Shown here piece after piece: positions 10,011-20,582 of a DNA stretch of 64,000 nucleotides (positions within the stretch are counted from its first letter, which is position 1; each line of letters opens with the position of its first letter). The DNA is from Demequinaceae bacterium (GTDB taxonomy: Bacteria > Actinomycetota > Actinomycetes > Actinomycetales > Demequinaceae): assembly GCA_016933155.1 (NCBI GenBank), contig JAFGBM010000009.1, positions 1 to 64,000 of the forward strand, in the 5' to 3' direction. The notes under the pieces were generated by a model. That model was not told the origin of the DNA. It was given only the letters and a program-made list of their open reading frames with translations, and searched no databases. Made by a program: the position numbers and the translations under genes.

Positions 10011-10422
10011 CGCCCCTCAGCCCGCCCTCCCCCGCATGACCCGCCAGCGAGCGGCCGTCCTCGTCGCGCTCGAAAGCTCCGAAGACTTCCTGAGCGCCCA
10101 GCAGTGGCACGAAAGCCTCCGGGACCATGGCTCGGCGATCGGGCTCGCCACCGTCTACCGAACGCTTCAGGCGCTTGCCGAGACCGGTGAGGTGGACGCG
10201 GTCCGGGACGCCGCCGGGGAGGTGCTCTATCGCAGGTGCGGGAACCGCACCCGGCATCACCACCACCTCCGCTGCCGGGAGTGCGGGGCGGCCGTCGAAA
10301 TCGAGGGCCCCGGCGTCGAGGAATGGGCGTCAGGGATCGGCGAGCGATACGGGTATTCTCACGTGGAGCACATGATCGAGTTGACCGGGCTGTGCCGGAG
10401 GTGCACGACGAAGGAGGGATAG
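10003..10422 (+). CDS. zur: Fur-family regulator, probably Zur
   Basis: 139 residues from ATG 10003; an upstream GTG at 9982 would lie inside znuB and adds nothing conserved. The N-terminal winged helix begins MTRQRAAVLVAL and includes GLATVYRTLQALAETGEVD, the DNA-recognition region. The dimer domain has HHHHLRCRECG and a C-terminal CRRC, the two halves of the structural zinc site. Cotranscription with znuACB and the palindrome at 7446-7458 argue for zinc rather than iron. It likely represses its own operon. Confidence 0.9.
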   Translation: MSDAPQPALPRMTRQRAAVLVALESSEDFLSAQQWHESLRDHGSAIGLATVYRTLQALAETGEVDAVRDAAGEVLYRRCGNRTRHHHHLRCRECGAAVEIEGPGVEEWASGIGERYGYSHVEHMIELTGLCRRCTTKEG

Positions 10423-10907
10423 TGCCGGGAATCCCCCCATGGGCCCACGACCTCGGCTGGTGGGCGGTCTTCATCTTCCTGTTTGCCGTTGTCTTCCCCC
10501 GGGCACAGGCGACGTATTGGCTCGGGCGCGCCGCGGTGTCGGGAGCGTTGCAGACGCGGTGGCGCGGTCGACTCGAAGGCCCGGGCATGGTCCGGGCTCA
10601 GGCATACCTCGATCGGTGGGGCCCGTGGGGAGTCCCGGCCTCGTTCCTCACCATCGGATTCCAAACCCTGGTGCAGTTGGCCGCGGGGATGGGTCGGATG
10701 CGGTATTCGGTGTACACCCTCGCGATGATCCCGGGGTGTGTGGCCTGGGCCGGCATCTACACGGGGTTCGGGTACGCCGCCTTCCAGCTCGTTCTTCGGT
10801 TCACCTGGGTCGCCGCAATCGCCCTCGTCATCGCCTCGGCAATCGTCACCGTGATAGTCGTCAGGCGCCGCCGAAGCGTCGAGTCCGTCGTGCGTACTCC
10901 TCGATAG
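10422..10907 (+). CDS. Small VTT/DedA-like membrane protein
   Basis: 161 residues. GTG 10422 shares its G with the zur TAG stop, and AAGGAGGG (10411-10417) lies just upstream, so the gene is coupled to zur. There is a transmembrane segment near the N-terminus, then [23 protein letters not shown], which resembles the G/P-rich re-entrant motif of VTT (DedA, SNARE-associated) proteins, then two more hydrophobic segments and a basic tail. DedA proteins are linked to lipid-carrier flipping; no zinc role is known to me. Its last 47 bases overlap the 3' end of uppS on the other strand. Confidence 0.6.
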   Translation: MPGIPPWAHDLGWWAVFIFLFAVVFPRAQATYWLGRAAVSGALQTRWRGRLEGPGMVRAQAYLDRWGPWGVPASFLTIGFQTLVQLAAGMGRMRYSVYTLAMIPGCVAWAGIYTGFGYAAFQLVLRFTWVAAIALVIASAIVTVIVVRRRRSVESVVRTPR

Positions 10908-11631
10908 CCCGCCACAGGTGCCGCCGATCCACGTCCGGCCAATACTCCTCAAGGAACACCAACTCCGCATAGGCTGCCTGCCAGGGGAGGAAGTTGCTGG
11001 TGCGCATCTCCCCAGACGTGCGGATGAAGAGATCGACATCGGGCAGATCGGGTTCGTCCAAGTGGGCGGCCACGGTCTTCTCGGTGATGCGGGACGGGTC
11101 GAGGCGCCCGGCGGCCACCTCCCCGGCGATGGCGCGGGCCGCGTCGGCGATCTCCGCCCGGCCGCCGTAGTTGATGCACATGGTGAGGGTGAGGACCTTG
11201 TTGTGGGCCGTCTGCTGCTCGGACGTCTCCAACTCCTTGATCACGGACTGCCACAACTTGGGTCGGCGCCCGGCCCACCGGACCCTGACCCCCCACGAGT
11301 CGAGCAGGTCGCGCCGACTCCGGATGACGTCCCTGCTGAATCCCAACAGGAAGCGCACCTCCTCGGGGCTGCGCCGCCAGTTCTCCGTCGAGAATGCGTA
11401 GGCGGAGACGTGGGTGACGCCGGCCTCGATCGCGCCGGCCACCACCTCAATGAGGACGGCCTCGCCCCTCTCGTGCCCGGCCGTGCGGGGCAGGCCCCTC
11501 TGCTTGGCCCAGCGCCCGTTGCCGTCCATGACGATCGCGACGTGCTTGGGGACGTGCTCGGGAGGGAGGCTGGGGGGGCGCTCACCGGACGGGTGCGGGG
11601 GCGGGGGCACCGGATCGGCGATGCGGCTCAC
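10861..11631 (-). CDS. uppS: Isoprenyl transferase (undecaprenyl diphosphate synthase type)
   Basis: 256 residues. It makes the long-chain cis-prenyl diphosphate that becomes the lipid carrier for peptidoglycan. Family motifs: [17 protein letters not shown] with the catalytic Asp, [15 protein letters not shown], and [15 protein letters not shown] near the C-terminus. I start at GTG 11631, which overlaps the recO stop as GTGA and has GGAGGA just upstream inside recO. The frame is open much further upstream, but that is an alternate frame of recO. Actinobacteria usually have two such genes (short and long chain); which this is cannot be told here. Confidence 0.93.
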   Translation of the reverse strand: MSRIADPVPPPPHPSGERPPSLPPEHVPKHVAIVMDGNGRWAKQRGLPRTAGHERGEAVLIEVVAGAIEAGVTHVSAYAFSTENWRRSPEEVRFLLGFSRDVIRSRRDLLDSWGVRVRWAGRRPKLWQSVIKELETSEQQTAHNKVLTLTMCINYGGRAEIADAARAIAGEVAAGRLDPSRITEKTVAAHLDEPDLPDVDLFIRTSGEMRTSNFLPWQAAYAELVFLEEYWPDVDRRHLWRAIEEYARRTRRFGGA

Positions 11632-12386
11632 TCTTCCTCCTCTGGGTGGGATTCTGACGTTCGATCCACCATACCGAGGCTGCGGAGCTTCCGTTCGAGG
11701 TGGAACTGTGTGTATGCGGCGACAAGTCCGGCGGCCTCGCGCCGATGCCGAGGGCCGGACGCGTCGGCCGTCGCCCAGTCCCCCTCTAGTAACGCCGTCA
11801 GGAGCCGGAAGGTTTCCGGTGCCGGGGAGGCGACCCCACTGGGCCGGTCGTTCTCGCACACCGCACCCCCCGCGACCGCGCTGAACGCCCGGTGCGGGCC
11901 GGGCCTGCCGCACGTCGCACAGGCATCGAACGAGGCCGCCCACCCCGCGACGGCGAACGCCCGGAGGAGGTAGGCGTCGAGGACGAGCCCGAGGTCGTGC
12001 TCGCGGCCCGCGAGGGAATTGAGGCCGCCGCGGAGTAGCCGGTACTGCTGGAGGGCGGGTTCCTTCTCGTGGTCGACGAGCTTGTCCGCAGTCTCGACCA
12101 TGGCGGTCGCTGCGGTGAAGAGGCCATAGTCGTCGGCGATAGCCTTGGCGAAGGGCTGAATGGTCTCCACCTGGTTGACGATGTCGAGGTTCCGGCCCTC
12201 GTAGAGCTGGACGTCCACGACCATGAAGGGCTCCATGCGGGCGCCGATGCGGCTCGACGTCCGCCGGACCCCCTTCGCGACCGCCCGGACCTTGCCGTGC
12301 TTCCGGGTGAGCATGGTGACGATGCGGTCCGCCTCCCCCAACTTGTGGGTGCGGAGGACGATGGCCTCGTCGCGGTAGGTGGGCAC
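11628..12386 (-). CDS. recO: DNA repair protein RecO
   Basis: 252 residues. It acts in RecF-pathway recombination, loading RecA with RecR. The N-terminal OB fold starts [22 protein letters not shown]; the rest is helical. The usual four-Cys zinc site is incomplete: CATCG and a third Cys in GGAVCEN are present, but the expected fourth Cys is replaced by Asp. I chose GTG 12386 because family members begin at this point. No clear ribosome site precedes it; GACAAT five bases upstream could be a -10 for a leaderless transcript. The stop overlaps the uppS start by 4 bases. Confidence 0.92.
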   Translation of the reverse strand: MPTYRDEAIVLRTHKLGEADRIVTMLTRKHGKVRAVAKGVRRTSSRIGARMEPFMVVDVQLYEGRNLDIVNQVETIQPFAKAIADDYGLFTAATAMVETADKLVDHEKEPALQQYRLLRGGLNSLAGREHDLGLVLDAYLLRAFAVAGWAASFDACATCGRPGPHRAFSAVAGGAVCENDRPSGVASPAPETFRLLTALLEGDWATADASGPRHRREAAGLVAAYTQFHLERKLRSLGMVDRTSESHPEEEE

Positions 12387-12515
12387 GGTCCATTGTCCCG
12401 CGGCTGGGCCGCGCAGGGCCTCAGCCGGGCCGCACTCAGCCTTCGCCCAGGACCCTTCCCATACTGACCCGCTTCTCGACCTCCCCCACACACGCCTGCC
12501 CGATCTGCGACTTCG

Positions 12516-13067
12516 TCAGTCGATGTGGGTGCCGTCTTGGTCATAGGTCCACTGATCGATCGCCCCACCCAGGTCGGTGATCTGGATGTGGATCTCGACG
12601 GTCGCGGCTTGGACGTCCTGACCCGACTCCAAAAGAGCGAGTTCGGCGGTCGTGTAGGTGGGCCTCGCGACGACCGAAACGATGGTGTACGGATCGTCAG
12701 AGACGATTCCTCCGATGGCGCATTCCTCGACTATCGGGTTCTGTGACGATGGACCACAGGTCGGTTCGACGAACGCGGTGACGTCCTGGATGGGCGCGAT
12801 CGCGTCGCGAATACCGGTCACCAAACCCCCAAGATCGGTGGAAGCCCCCCGGGTCCAACACACGGACTCCACATCCCACTCGGCCGGAAGCACGTCGACG
12901 ACATAGGCGAATCCATCGATTTCCGCACACGGCACCTCGCGGGCACCGAATCGGGAGGCGGCCGGAATCGTCCCGTCGGCCCCGGCTGAGCACCCCCCGA
13001 GGACGAGAGCCGTGAGAATCGCCAAACCTGCCGAGCGCCCCCGGATCCTTCGAACCGTCGCCCGCAT
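12516..13067 (-). CDS. Putative lipoprotein, unknown function
   Basis: 183 residues. Residues 1-28 form a lipoprotein signal ending LVLGGC. The mature part has further Cys (in VPCAE, SVCW, PTCG and VEECA), suggesting two disulfides outside the cell. No domain recognised. The ATG is two bases after the leuA stop, and GAGG within the end of leuA can serve as ribosome site, so it is in the leuA operon and may share leucine control. recO starts 129 bases beyond its stop. Confidence 0.7.
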   Translation of the reverse strand: MRATVRRIRGRSAGLAILTALVLGGCSAGADGTIPAASRFGAREVPCAEIDGFAYVVDVLPAEWDVESVCWTRGASTDLGGLVTGIRDAIAPIQDVTAFVEPTCGPSSQNPIVEECAIGGIVSDDPYTIVSVVARPTYTTAELALLESGQDVQAATVEIHIQITDLGGAIDQWTYDQDGTHID

Positions 13068-13069
13068 GC

Positions 13070-14881
<1,812 letters not shown>

Positions 14882-14900
<19 letters not shown>

Positions 14901-14935
14901 CAACGAAGGAGCAGCGAACGCTGCCGTGCACGCAT
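14882..14935 (-). CDS. leuA leader peptide (17 residues)
   Basis: MRARQRSLLLRCRDEAH followed by TAG. Three successive Leu codons (CTG CTC CTT) sit just before arm A of the downstream hairpin. TATCGT (14947-14942) lies exactly six bases before the ATG, so the transcript probably begins at this start codon and the leader is the first thing translated. It ends 69 bases before leuA. Its role is to sense charged tRNA-Leu. Confidence 0.8.
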
Positions 14936-14941
14936 AGGGCC

Positions 14942-14947
14942 ACGATA
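14942..14947 (-). promoter_or_regulatory. -10 box for the leuA leader transcript
   Basis: Minus strand TATCGT with a six-base gap to the leader ATG (14935). No good -35 is visible at 17 bases; TTGGCG lies too close (13 bases). Confidence 0.55.
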
Positions 14948-14977
14948 TCCCATTCCGGGTCGCCAATCCACGCACCC

Positions 14978-14993
14978 CTGCCGTCCGCACGGA
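14978..14993. repeat. Copy of dispersed motif CTGCCGTCCGCACGGA
   Basis: This 16-base motif also occurs exactly at 26842-26857 and, inverted, at 26931-26946; a shorter version forms the five-fold tandem repeat at 26941-27035. All copies are intergenic. The core CGTCCG-CA-CGGACG is a near-palindrome. Here it lies between leuA's promoter and the end of the DUF2142 gene. Confidence 0.7.
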
Positions 14994-15011
14994 CGAGGGG
15001 ACGGGTGGGGT

Positions 15012-16601
15012 TCAGGTGACTCCGGATCGGTGGCGCGCGATCCCCTGCCTCACTCCAGCCCCGTGAACCGTGCGGACGGTTGGAGACAGGACCGCCCAAA
15101 GGACCCAGACCGCGCAGCCGAGAAACGCGACCAGGAACGCGATCACGACGGCCGACGGCACGGGCGACCACGCCAACAGGTCGGGGAAGGCCGTGACCGG
15201 GTTGGACCACCGCGCTTCCCCATAGTGGAAAGAGATCGCACGGAGGACAGAAGCTACCGTGAACGCGACGGCGAAACCTCCCACGATTGCCGGAAGCAGT
15301 TCAGACCGTCGCACGACAGTCGACAGGCCCAGCACGGCAACCACCCCGATCACAGTGATCGAGCCGTACAGGTAGCGTCCCTGGATCCCCGAGGGGATGC
15401 CGGTCCTCATGGTGAATCGCGTCGCCTCGACCACCATGATCACCAGGGAGAGGAGTGTCGGCACCAGCACCAGCGCCAGGGTCGAGGGGTTCATCCCCAC
15501 CCACCGTGATCGAACGAACGCGATCACCAGCAGGACGGCCAACACGAGGATGAGGACCGTGGGGATCCAGAGGGGGTAGGCATTCTCTCCACCCGTCTTG
15601 ATGGACAGCGTCGCCCAGAATCGAGACGGGAACGTTCCGAGGAAACGCTCCGAGACCCGCTTGACGGACTCCCCGAGGGGGAGGGGCTCAGGCAACGGAA
15701 GGCTATGCCCGGAGGGTTGGACCGAGCCATAGACCAGGAGGTTCCGGATCCACCACCATCCGCCGAGCATGGAGACCCCGCAGTAGACCGCGAGGGAGGA
15801 GGCGGCCTTCCGCCGCTCGCGTCGGCGCTCGCCCTCGACGACGTAGGCGAGGGCGACGACCGCGACCAGGGGAAGGGCCCACGCCTTGGCGAGAAGGGCG
15901 ACAGCCGAGGCCAAGCCCACCCACGCTGCGGTCCGTTTCCTGAGGTCCCCCGTCAGGATGACGACGAGCCCGAGCATCACCCAGGCCCCAGCCCCGTTGA
16001 GGAGGTTGTCGTTGTTGACCGACCCCCCGACCACGCCCAACTGCGGGACGGCGCACACCGCGAGCGCCGATGCGATGACGACGGGGCGGCTCGCCCCGAG
16101 CCGGCGGGCGATCGCGGCGGCAAGCAGCGGAAGGGGCCACACGAGGAGGACGGAGAGAAGGCGGAAGAACCACATCTCCCCGTCCCAGGGCAGACCCCCC
16201 GTTGCCGCATGCATCGAGCCGACGATCATCGAATACAGGGGCGGATGCTGCGCCGCTTTGTTGACCTGCCTCGAGTCCCCCTCGCCCAACTCGTCGAAAG
16301 GCATCGACACCCGGACCTCTGCGGCATCGGCGGCGGCAAGCGACGGACGCAACACCGGAGGATCCGTGTACCAGTGGAACCCGGACACCATGCGGGCGTT
16401 GATGACCGAGTCCAGGAGGGGCATCTCCATGTAGCCGGGCCATTCGTGCCCGTCCGCCCAGCTCAGCGCCGCAGAGACATGGTCGGCCTCGTCCGGCCCC
16501 CGGAACATGGGGATCGTCACGGTCCAGAACAACAGGCTGGCCCCGAAGAAGGCGGTGGCGGCCCACACCGTTCGGGGCAGGCCACGCAGGAGGGGGCGCA
16601 C
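15012..16601 (-). CDS. DUF2142-type multi-pass membrane protein
   Basis: 529 residues with about eleven to thirteen hydrophobic segments. After the first segment comes FRGPDEADHVSAALSWADGH, the Asp-Glu-rich outside loop of DUF2142 and related GT-C-like membrane proteins, which act on polyprenyl-linked sugars in cell-envelope glycan assembly. A second acidic/His-rich loop contains NKAAQHPPLYSMIVG. I start at GTG 16601, where the membrane protein begins; the longer open frame upstream is antisense to the helicase gene. Divergent from the DEAD-box gene, with a 184-base shared spacer. Substrate unknown. Confidence 0.75.
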   Translation of the reverse strand: MRPLLRGLPRTVWAATAFFGASLLFWTVTIPMFRGPDEADHVSAALSWADGHEWPGYMEMPLLDSVINARMVSGFHWYTDPPVLRPSLAAADAAEVRVSMPFDELGEGDSRQVNKAAQHPPLYSMIVGSMHAATGGLPWDGEMWFFRLLSVLLVWPLPLLAAAIARRLGASRPVVIASALAVCAVPQLGVVGGSVNNDNLLNGAGAWVMLGLVVILTGDLRKRTAAWVGLASAVALLAKAWALPLVAVVALAYVVEGERRRERRKAASSLAVYCGVSMLGGWWWIRNLLVYGSVQPSGHSLPLPEPLPLGESVKRVSERFLGTFPSRFWATLSIKTGGENAYPLWIPTVLILVLAVLLVIAFVRSRWVGMNPSTLALVLVPTLLSLVIMVVEATRFTMRTGIPSGIQGRYLYGSITVIGVVAVLGLSTVVRRSELLPAIVGGFAVAFTVASVLRAISFHYGEARWSNPVTAFPDLLAWSPVPSAVVIAFLVAFLGCAVWVLWAVLSPTVRTVHGAGVRQGIARHRSGVT

Positions 16602-16785
16602 GGCCCAAGGATATCCGTGATACGGTTGGCCCCCGGTGAACCTCCGGGTTCCCTGCGTCGTAGTAGAACGCTTGACTCTCCTTCGGCGAACGGATGCGGC
16701 AACTGCCGCCTTCGCCACCACAGCCGGTACATCTGCGGAGCGCCGATGCGCGCCGCCCCGGCACGATGCCTGAAAGGCACCTATC

Positions 16786-18198
16786 TTGACCTCCCAGACT
16801 TTCGGCGCGCTTGGCGTGCCCCAGCCCCTGCTCACCGTGCTCGCCGCGGACGGCAAAGAGCACCCCTTTCCCATCCAGGCCGCGGCCATGCCCGACGCCT
16901 TCAAGGGCCGGGATGTTCTCGGTCGCGCGAAGACGGGGTCCGGGAAGACCCTCGCCTTCGCCCTTCCGATGGCGGCTCGCCTCGGCAGGGGAGGACATCC
17001 CGCGACCCGTCCGGGCCAACCTCGCGGCCTCATCCTCGCCCCGACCCGCGAACTCGCGACCCAGATCCAGGCAGCCCTCGCCCCGTACGCCCGTGCCTAC
17101 GGTCTGACATCCACAACCGTCTTCGGGGGCGTGCCCCAGTCCCGCCAGGTGAACGCCCTTCGCTCCGGTGTCGACATCATCGTCGCCTGCCCCGGACGTC
17201 TCGAGGACCTCATGAAGCAACGCCATATCCGGCTCGACGCCGTCGAGGTCACCGTCATCGACGAGGCCGATCACATGGCCGACCTCGGGTTCCTCCCATG
17301 CGTCACGCGCATCCTCGCCGCGACGCCCGCCCACGGCCAGCGCCTGCTCTTCAGCGCGACGCTGGACAACGGCGTCGACTCCATCGTCCGCAGGTTCCTC
17401 ACCAACGCCGTCGTGCATTCCGCCGACGACGCCAACTCCCCCGTCGCGGACATGACCCATCACGTCTTCCACGTCGACGGCGCCGACTCGAAGCGTGAGG
17501 TGATCGCCGCCCTCGCCTCCGGCACCGAGCGACGCATCCTCTTCATGCGGACCAAGCACCATGCCAAGAAACTCGCCAAGCACCTGAGCGAACAGGGAAT
17601 CCCGGCGGTCGATCTCCATGGAAACCTCTCCCAGGGGGCCCGAGACCGCAACCTTGCGGAGTTCGGTTCCGGCCGAGTGCGTGTGCTCGTCGCGACCGAT
17701 GTCGCGGCGAGAGGTGTCCATGTCGACGACGTGGCGCTCGTGGTGCATGTCGACCCGCCGGTCGAGCACAAGTCGTACCTCCACCGCTCCGGTCGGACGG
17801 CCCGCGCCGGGAACGCCGGCGACGTCGTGACCCTCGTCCTTCCCGAGCAGCGCCGAGACACGGCCCACCTCTTGAAGAAGGCCTCCATCGCAGTCACCCC
17901 CCAGCGGGTCGACGCTCTGTCCGCGGCCGTGGGCGCCCTCGTGGGCGTCCGCGCCCCAATCGTGCCCTACACCGCGCGGCTGGTGGAGCCTCAGCGTCCC
18001 AAGGGGCGATCCAAGGGGTCGTCTCGGAACACCCAGGCTGCCCCATCTCGCGGCGTAGGGGGCGGGGGTCAGCGCGGCGGTGCGGCTGGAACCTCTCGTG
18101 GCACGACGAGCGTGGCCTCGCGTTCGGCCGCCGGCTTCGGCTCTAGATCCGGTTCGAGGCCGGGTTCGCGGGGACGTCGCCCCGGGGGCGGTCGCTAG
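16786..18198 (+). CDS. DEAD-box ATP-dependent RNA helicase
   Basis: 470 residues. Q motif (FPIQAAAMP), Walker A AKTGSGKT, PTRELATQ, DEAD in VIDEADHMADLGF, SAT (LFSATL), and motifs V-VI ATDVAARGVHVDD and HRSGRTARAG are all present. The last 80 residues are Gly/Arg/Ser-rich, typical of an RNA-binding tail in cold-shock or ribosome-assembly helicases. The start is TTG 16786: an in-frame TGA lies five codons upstream and the Q-motif region starts immediately after. AAAGG is nine bases upstream. Confidence 0.93.
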   Translation: MTSQTFGALGVPQPLLTVLAADGKEHPFPIQAAAMPDAFKGRDVLGRAKTGSGKTLAFALPMAARLGRGGHPATRPGQPRGLILAPTRELATQIQAALAPYARAYGLTSTTVFGGVPQSRQVNALRSGVDIIVACPGRLEDLMKQRHIRLDAVEVTVIDEADHMADLGFLPCVTRILAATPAHGQRLLFSATLDNGVDSIVRRFLTNAVVHSADDANSPVADMTHHVFHVDGADSKREVIAALASGTERRILFMRTKHHAKKLAKHLSEQGIPAVDLHGNLSQGARDRNLAEFGSGRVRVLVATDVAARGVHVDDVALVVHVDPPVEHKSYLHRSGRTARAGNAGDVVTLVLPEQRRDTAHLLKKASIAVTPQRVDALSAAVGALVGVRAPIVPYTARLVEPQRPKGRSKGSSRNTQAAPSRGVGGGGQRGGAAGTSRGTTSVASRSAAGFGSRSGSRPGSRGRRPGGGR

Positions 18199-18290
18199 AA
18201 GCCGGCTGATCGCTGTACCGGCGGACACCAGGGTCGGAATCAGGGTCGTCCCCCATCGACTGGAGATCGTCCCTCCCGGAGAATCGTCCC

Positions 18291-19349
18291 ATGTCCTCCA
18301 CGTCCGCCGCTCGGCGAACCCTGCTCGGCCGGGTCACGCCCGGCCTTGCCCTATTCCTGACCGCCCCCATCGTCGGCGAACTGGTGTCCGGGCACCTGCC
18401 TCCCGCGGAGTTCTTCAACCCCCTCACGTTCCTCCTCAACGCGGCGCCGTACGGGCTGGGGGCCCTCGCCTGCCGGGAGTTGATCGTGCGGTGGGGCAAG
18501 GGCTGGTGGAGCCTGATGTTCCTCGGTCTCGCCTACGGGCTGTACGAGGAGGGCGTCGTCGCGCGGTCGCTCTTCGACGCCAAGTGGTCCGAGATGGGCT
18601 CGCTTGCGGACTACAACCACGTCGCGGGTGTCAACTGGACCTACACCGAGGTGCTCCTCCACTTCCACACGACCGTCAGCATCCTGGCCTCTGTGGCCCT
18701 CGTCCAGATCCTTTTCCCCACCCGACGCCGCGAATCCTGGATCTCCACCCGGAAGTTTGCCTGGTGCGGGGTCGGCCTCCTCGCCTGGACCCCTGCCCTG
18801 ATTTCGGTCCAGATCCTCGTCGACGACCCCGAGTTCCAGGTCTACTTCCCCCCGATCGGCCTCTTCCTCCTCGTCCTCGTCGGCATCGTCGGATGCGTCC
18901 TCCTCGCCCGAGCGCTCCCGGACCCGAAACCACCGACCCGCGCCCGACCCGTGCCCCATCCCCTCGCCTTCGGCGTCCTCGGCGCGGTCAACATGCTCAT
19001 CGTGTTCGTGGCCGTCTTCGCCGTTCCTGAGTGGAACTCCCCTCCGCCCCTGGCCGCCACCTTCCTCTTCGTCCTGGTTTTCGACGTCGCCACGATCTGG
19101 CTCGTCTCCCGCTGGTCCGGCAACCTCGTGGCCTGGGACGACCGGCACATCTTCGCCCTCGTCGCGGGCCATCTCTCGTTCTTCATCGTCTTCGCCGTGC
19201 TCGCGGATCTCGACGACGGATTCACGGGGAAGACTCTCGTCGCGATCGGGACGGCCTACCTGCTGTGGAGACTCTGGCGGCTGGTCGCGTCCCGATCCAG
19301 GGCCGCGGCCCTGGCAAACACGGAACCCTGCGGCTACATAGACGACTGA
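18291..19349 (+). CDS. Multi-pass membrane protein, unknown function
   Basis: 352 residues with about eight hydrophobic segments. Conserved-looking polar spots inside the membrane part are ELVSGHLPPAEFFNP near the N-terminus, CRELIVRWGKGW, and GLYEEGVVARSLFD; the Glu-Glu resembles CPBP-type membrane proteases but the rest of that pattern is missing, so I do not name it. The ATG follows AGAATCGTCCC with no strong ribosome site. The last 16 bases overlap the 3' end of ndk on the other strand. Confidence 0.7.
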   Translation: MSSTSAARRTLLGRVTPGLALFLTAPIVGELVSGHLPPAEFFNPLTFLLNAAPYGLGALACRELIVRWGKGWWSLMFLGLAYGLYEEGVVARSLFDAKWSEMGSLADYNHVAGVNWTYTEVLLHFHTTVSILASVALVQILFPTRRRESWISTRKFAWCGVGLLAWTPALISVQILVDDPEFQVYFPPIGLFLLVLVGIVGCVLLARALPDPKPPTRARPVPHPLAFGVLGAVNMLIVFVAVFAVPEWNSPPPLAATFLFVLVFDVATIWLVSRWSGNLVAWDDRHIFALVAGHLSFFIVFAVLADLDDGFTGKTLVAIGTAYLLWRLWRLVASRSRAAALANTEPCGYIDD

Positions 19350-19765
19350 AGATCGGGGAACCAGACCCCGATCTCGTAGTGGGCCGAGAGGGGTGCATCC
19401 GAACTGTGGATGAGGGTCTGAAATACCGGGGTGTCCCACTGGCGGGCGAGGTCTCCCCGGATCGTCCCGGGGGAGGCCGTCGTCGGATCCGTGGTCCCGG
19501 CGAGAGAGCGGATGCCCTCGATGACCCGGTCGCCCTCGACGACGGCCGCGATGCTCGGGCCGGAGAGCATGAAGGCGATCAAAGCCGGGAAGTACTCCTT
19601 GCCCCGATGCGACTCGTAGTGCCTCTCCAGGGTCCCCCGGGTGGGCCGACGCATATCGAGTGCGATGATGTCGTAGCCCTTCGCTTCGATGCGCCGAAGG
19701 ATCTCGCCCGTGAGGCGTCGGCGAATGGCATCGGGCTTGATGAGTACCAGGGTCCGTTCCGTCAT
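19334..19765 (-). CDS. ndk: Nucleoside diphosphate kinase
   Basis: 143 residues. It transfers phosphate from ATP to other NDPs. The N-terminus TERTLVLIKPDAIRRR and the body GYDIIALDM, HYESHRGKEYFPALI and MLSGP fit the family. The catalytic His is in TLIHSSDAPLSAHYEIGVWF. The usual neighbour sequence NxxHGSD is altered here: Gly after His is Ser and the Asn is missing. I start at ATG 19765 with TAAGGG a few bases upstream; the longer open frame overlaps the ankyrin gene antisense. In many actinobacteria ndk follows folC closely; here two ankyrin lipoproteins and a membrane protein lie between. Confidence 0.93.
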   Translation of the reverse strand: MTERTLVLIKPDAIRRRLTGEILRRIEAKGYDIIALDMRRPTRGTLERHYESHRGKEYFPALIAFMLSGPSIAAVVEGDRVIEGIRSLAGTTDPTTASPGTIRGDLARQWDTPVFQTLIHSSDAPLSAHYEIGVWFPDLQSSM

Positions 19766-19850
19766 GACCCTTACCTTATCCAGTTCTTGACCAAAGAGAA
19801 GTGATCGGACGAACCGGTCGCTTTTCGGAAAGCACACACCGAGAAAGCCC

Positions 19851-20582
19851 CTACAGATCTCCCCCCGCATCCGCCAAGACCTCGGCCACTTCGGGGAATC
19901 CGTTCTGGGCCGCCCACCCACGGGCCGTTGCCCCGAAGAGGTCGCGGTGGCTGACGTCCGCCCCCCTCTCGATGAGGTAGATCGTGGCCTCGAGGGCCCC
20001 TCCACGCGCAGCATGGGACAACGCCGTGGAATCGAAGGCGGCCAAGACCTCGATGTCGACGCCGGCATCGAGGAGGACCTCGAGCGCCTCGACATTGTTC
20101 GAGCGCGCGGCGAAGTGGAGGGAGCAGCCCCCGAAGGCGTCGGGGTTGACGGCCAGGGGATCGGACCCGGCATCGAGGAGCGCCCGGACGATGTCAGCCT
20201 GCGAATACTGCGCCGCGAGGTCGAGCGCCGTATGCCCCGAACCGGAACGCGCCTCGACGGAGGCGCCGCGGTCGAGTAGGGCCAGGACGATGCCGAGTTG
20301 ATCGTTGATGGCGGCTATATGAAGGGGCGTGGACTGGTTCCCCAGGTCCGCATCGACGGCCAGCCCGGCGTCGAGGATGGCATCGACCAACGCCTCGTCT
20401 CCCGCGACGATGGCGTCCCGCATCTGCGTCTCGAGTGAGATATCGAAGTCGACGGCGACCGAGACAGACGGTGATTCCGAGGCGTCCGCCCCCACGTCAC
20501 TGGGTGTGCAGCCAGCAGCCAGGGCAAGGAGAAGTGTCAGGGCGAAACCTTGCCGTCTCCTCCGCGTGACGCGCGCGCTCAC
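19851..20582 (-). CDS. Ankyrin-repeat lipoprotein (second of pair)
   Basis: 243 residues. A basic stretch and hydrophobic core lead to the lipobox LAAGC (Cys about residue 25). After a short Ser/Pro linker come about six ankyrin repeats, with typical TPLHIAAIND, TALDLAAQYS, SLHFAARSNN, TALSHAARGG and ARGWAAQNG helices. Ankyrin arrays bind other proteins; the lipid anchor puts this one outside the membrane. GTG 20582 overlaps the TGA of the upstream ankyrin gene (GTGA), so the two are coupled. Partner unknown. Confidence 0.88.
   Translation of the reverse strand: MSARVTRRRRQGFALTLLLALAAGCTPSDVGADASESPSVSVAVDFDISLETQMRDAIVAGDEALVDAILDAGLAVDADLGNQSTPLHIAAINDQLGIVLALLDRGASVEARSGSGHTALDLAAQYSQADIVRALLDAGSDPLAVNPDAFGGCSLHFAARSNNVEALEVLLDAGVDIEVLAAFDSTALSHAARGGALEATIYLIERGADVSHRDLFGATARGWAAQNGFPEVAEVLADAGGDL

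Noticed and set aside
12386-12491. Longer RecO start at 12491
   Set aside because: Extra residues lack family similarity; conserved sequence begins at GTG 12386.
15703-18228. 841-codon minus-strand frame
   Set aside because: Covers the DEAD-box gene in antisense and DUF2142 in an alternate frame; no protein-like features.
18291-19349. CPBP-type membrane protease
   Set aside because: Only a Glu-Glu pair (YEEG) is present; the Arg and later His motifs are missing.
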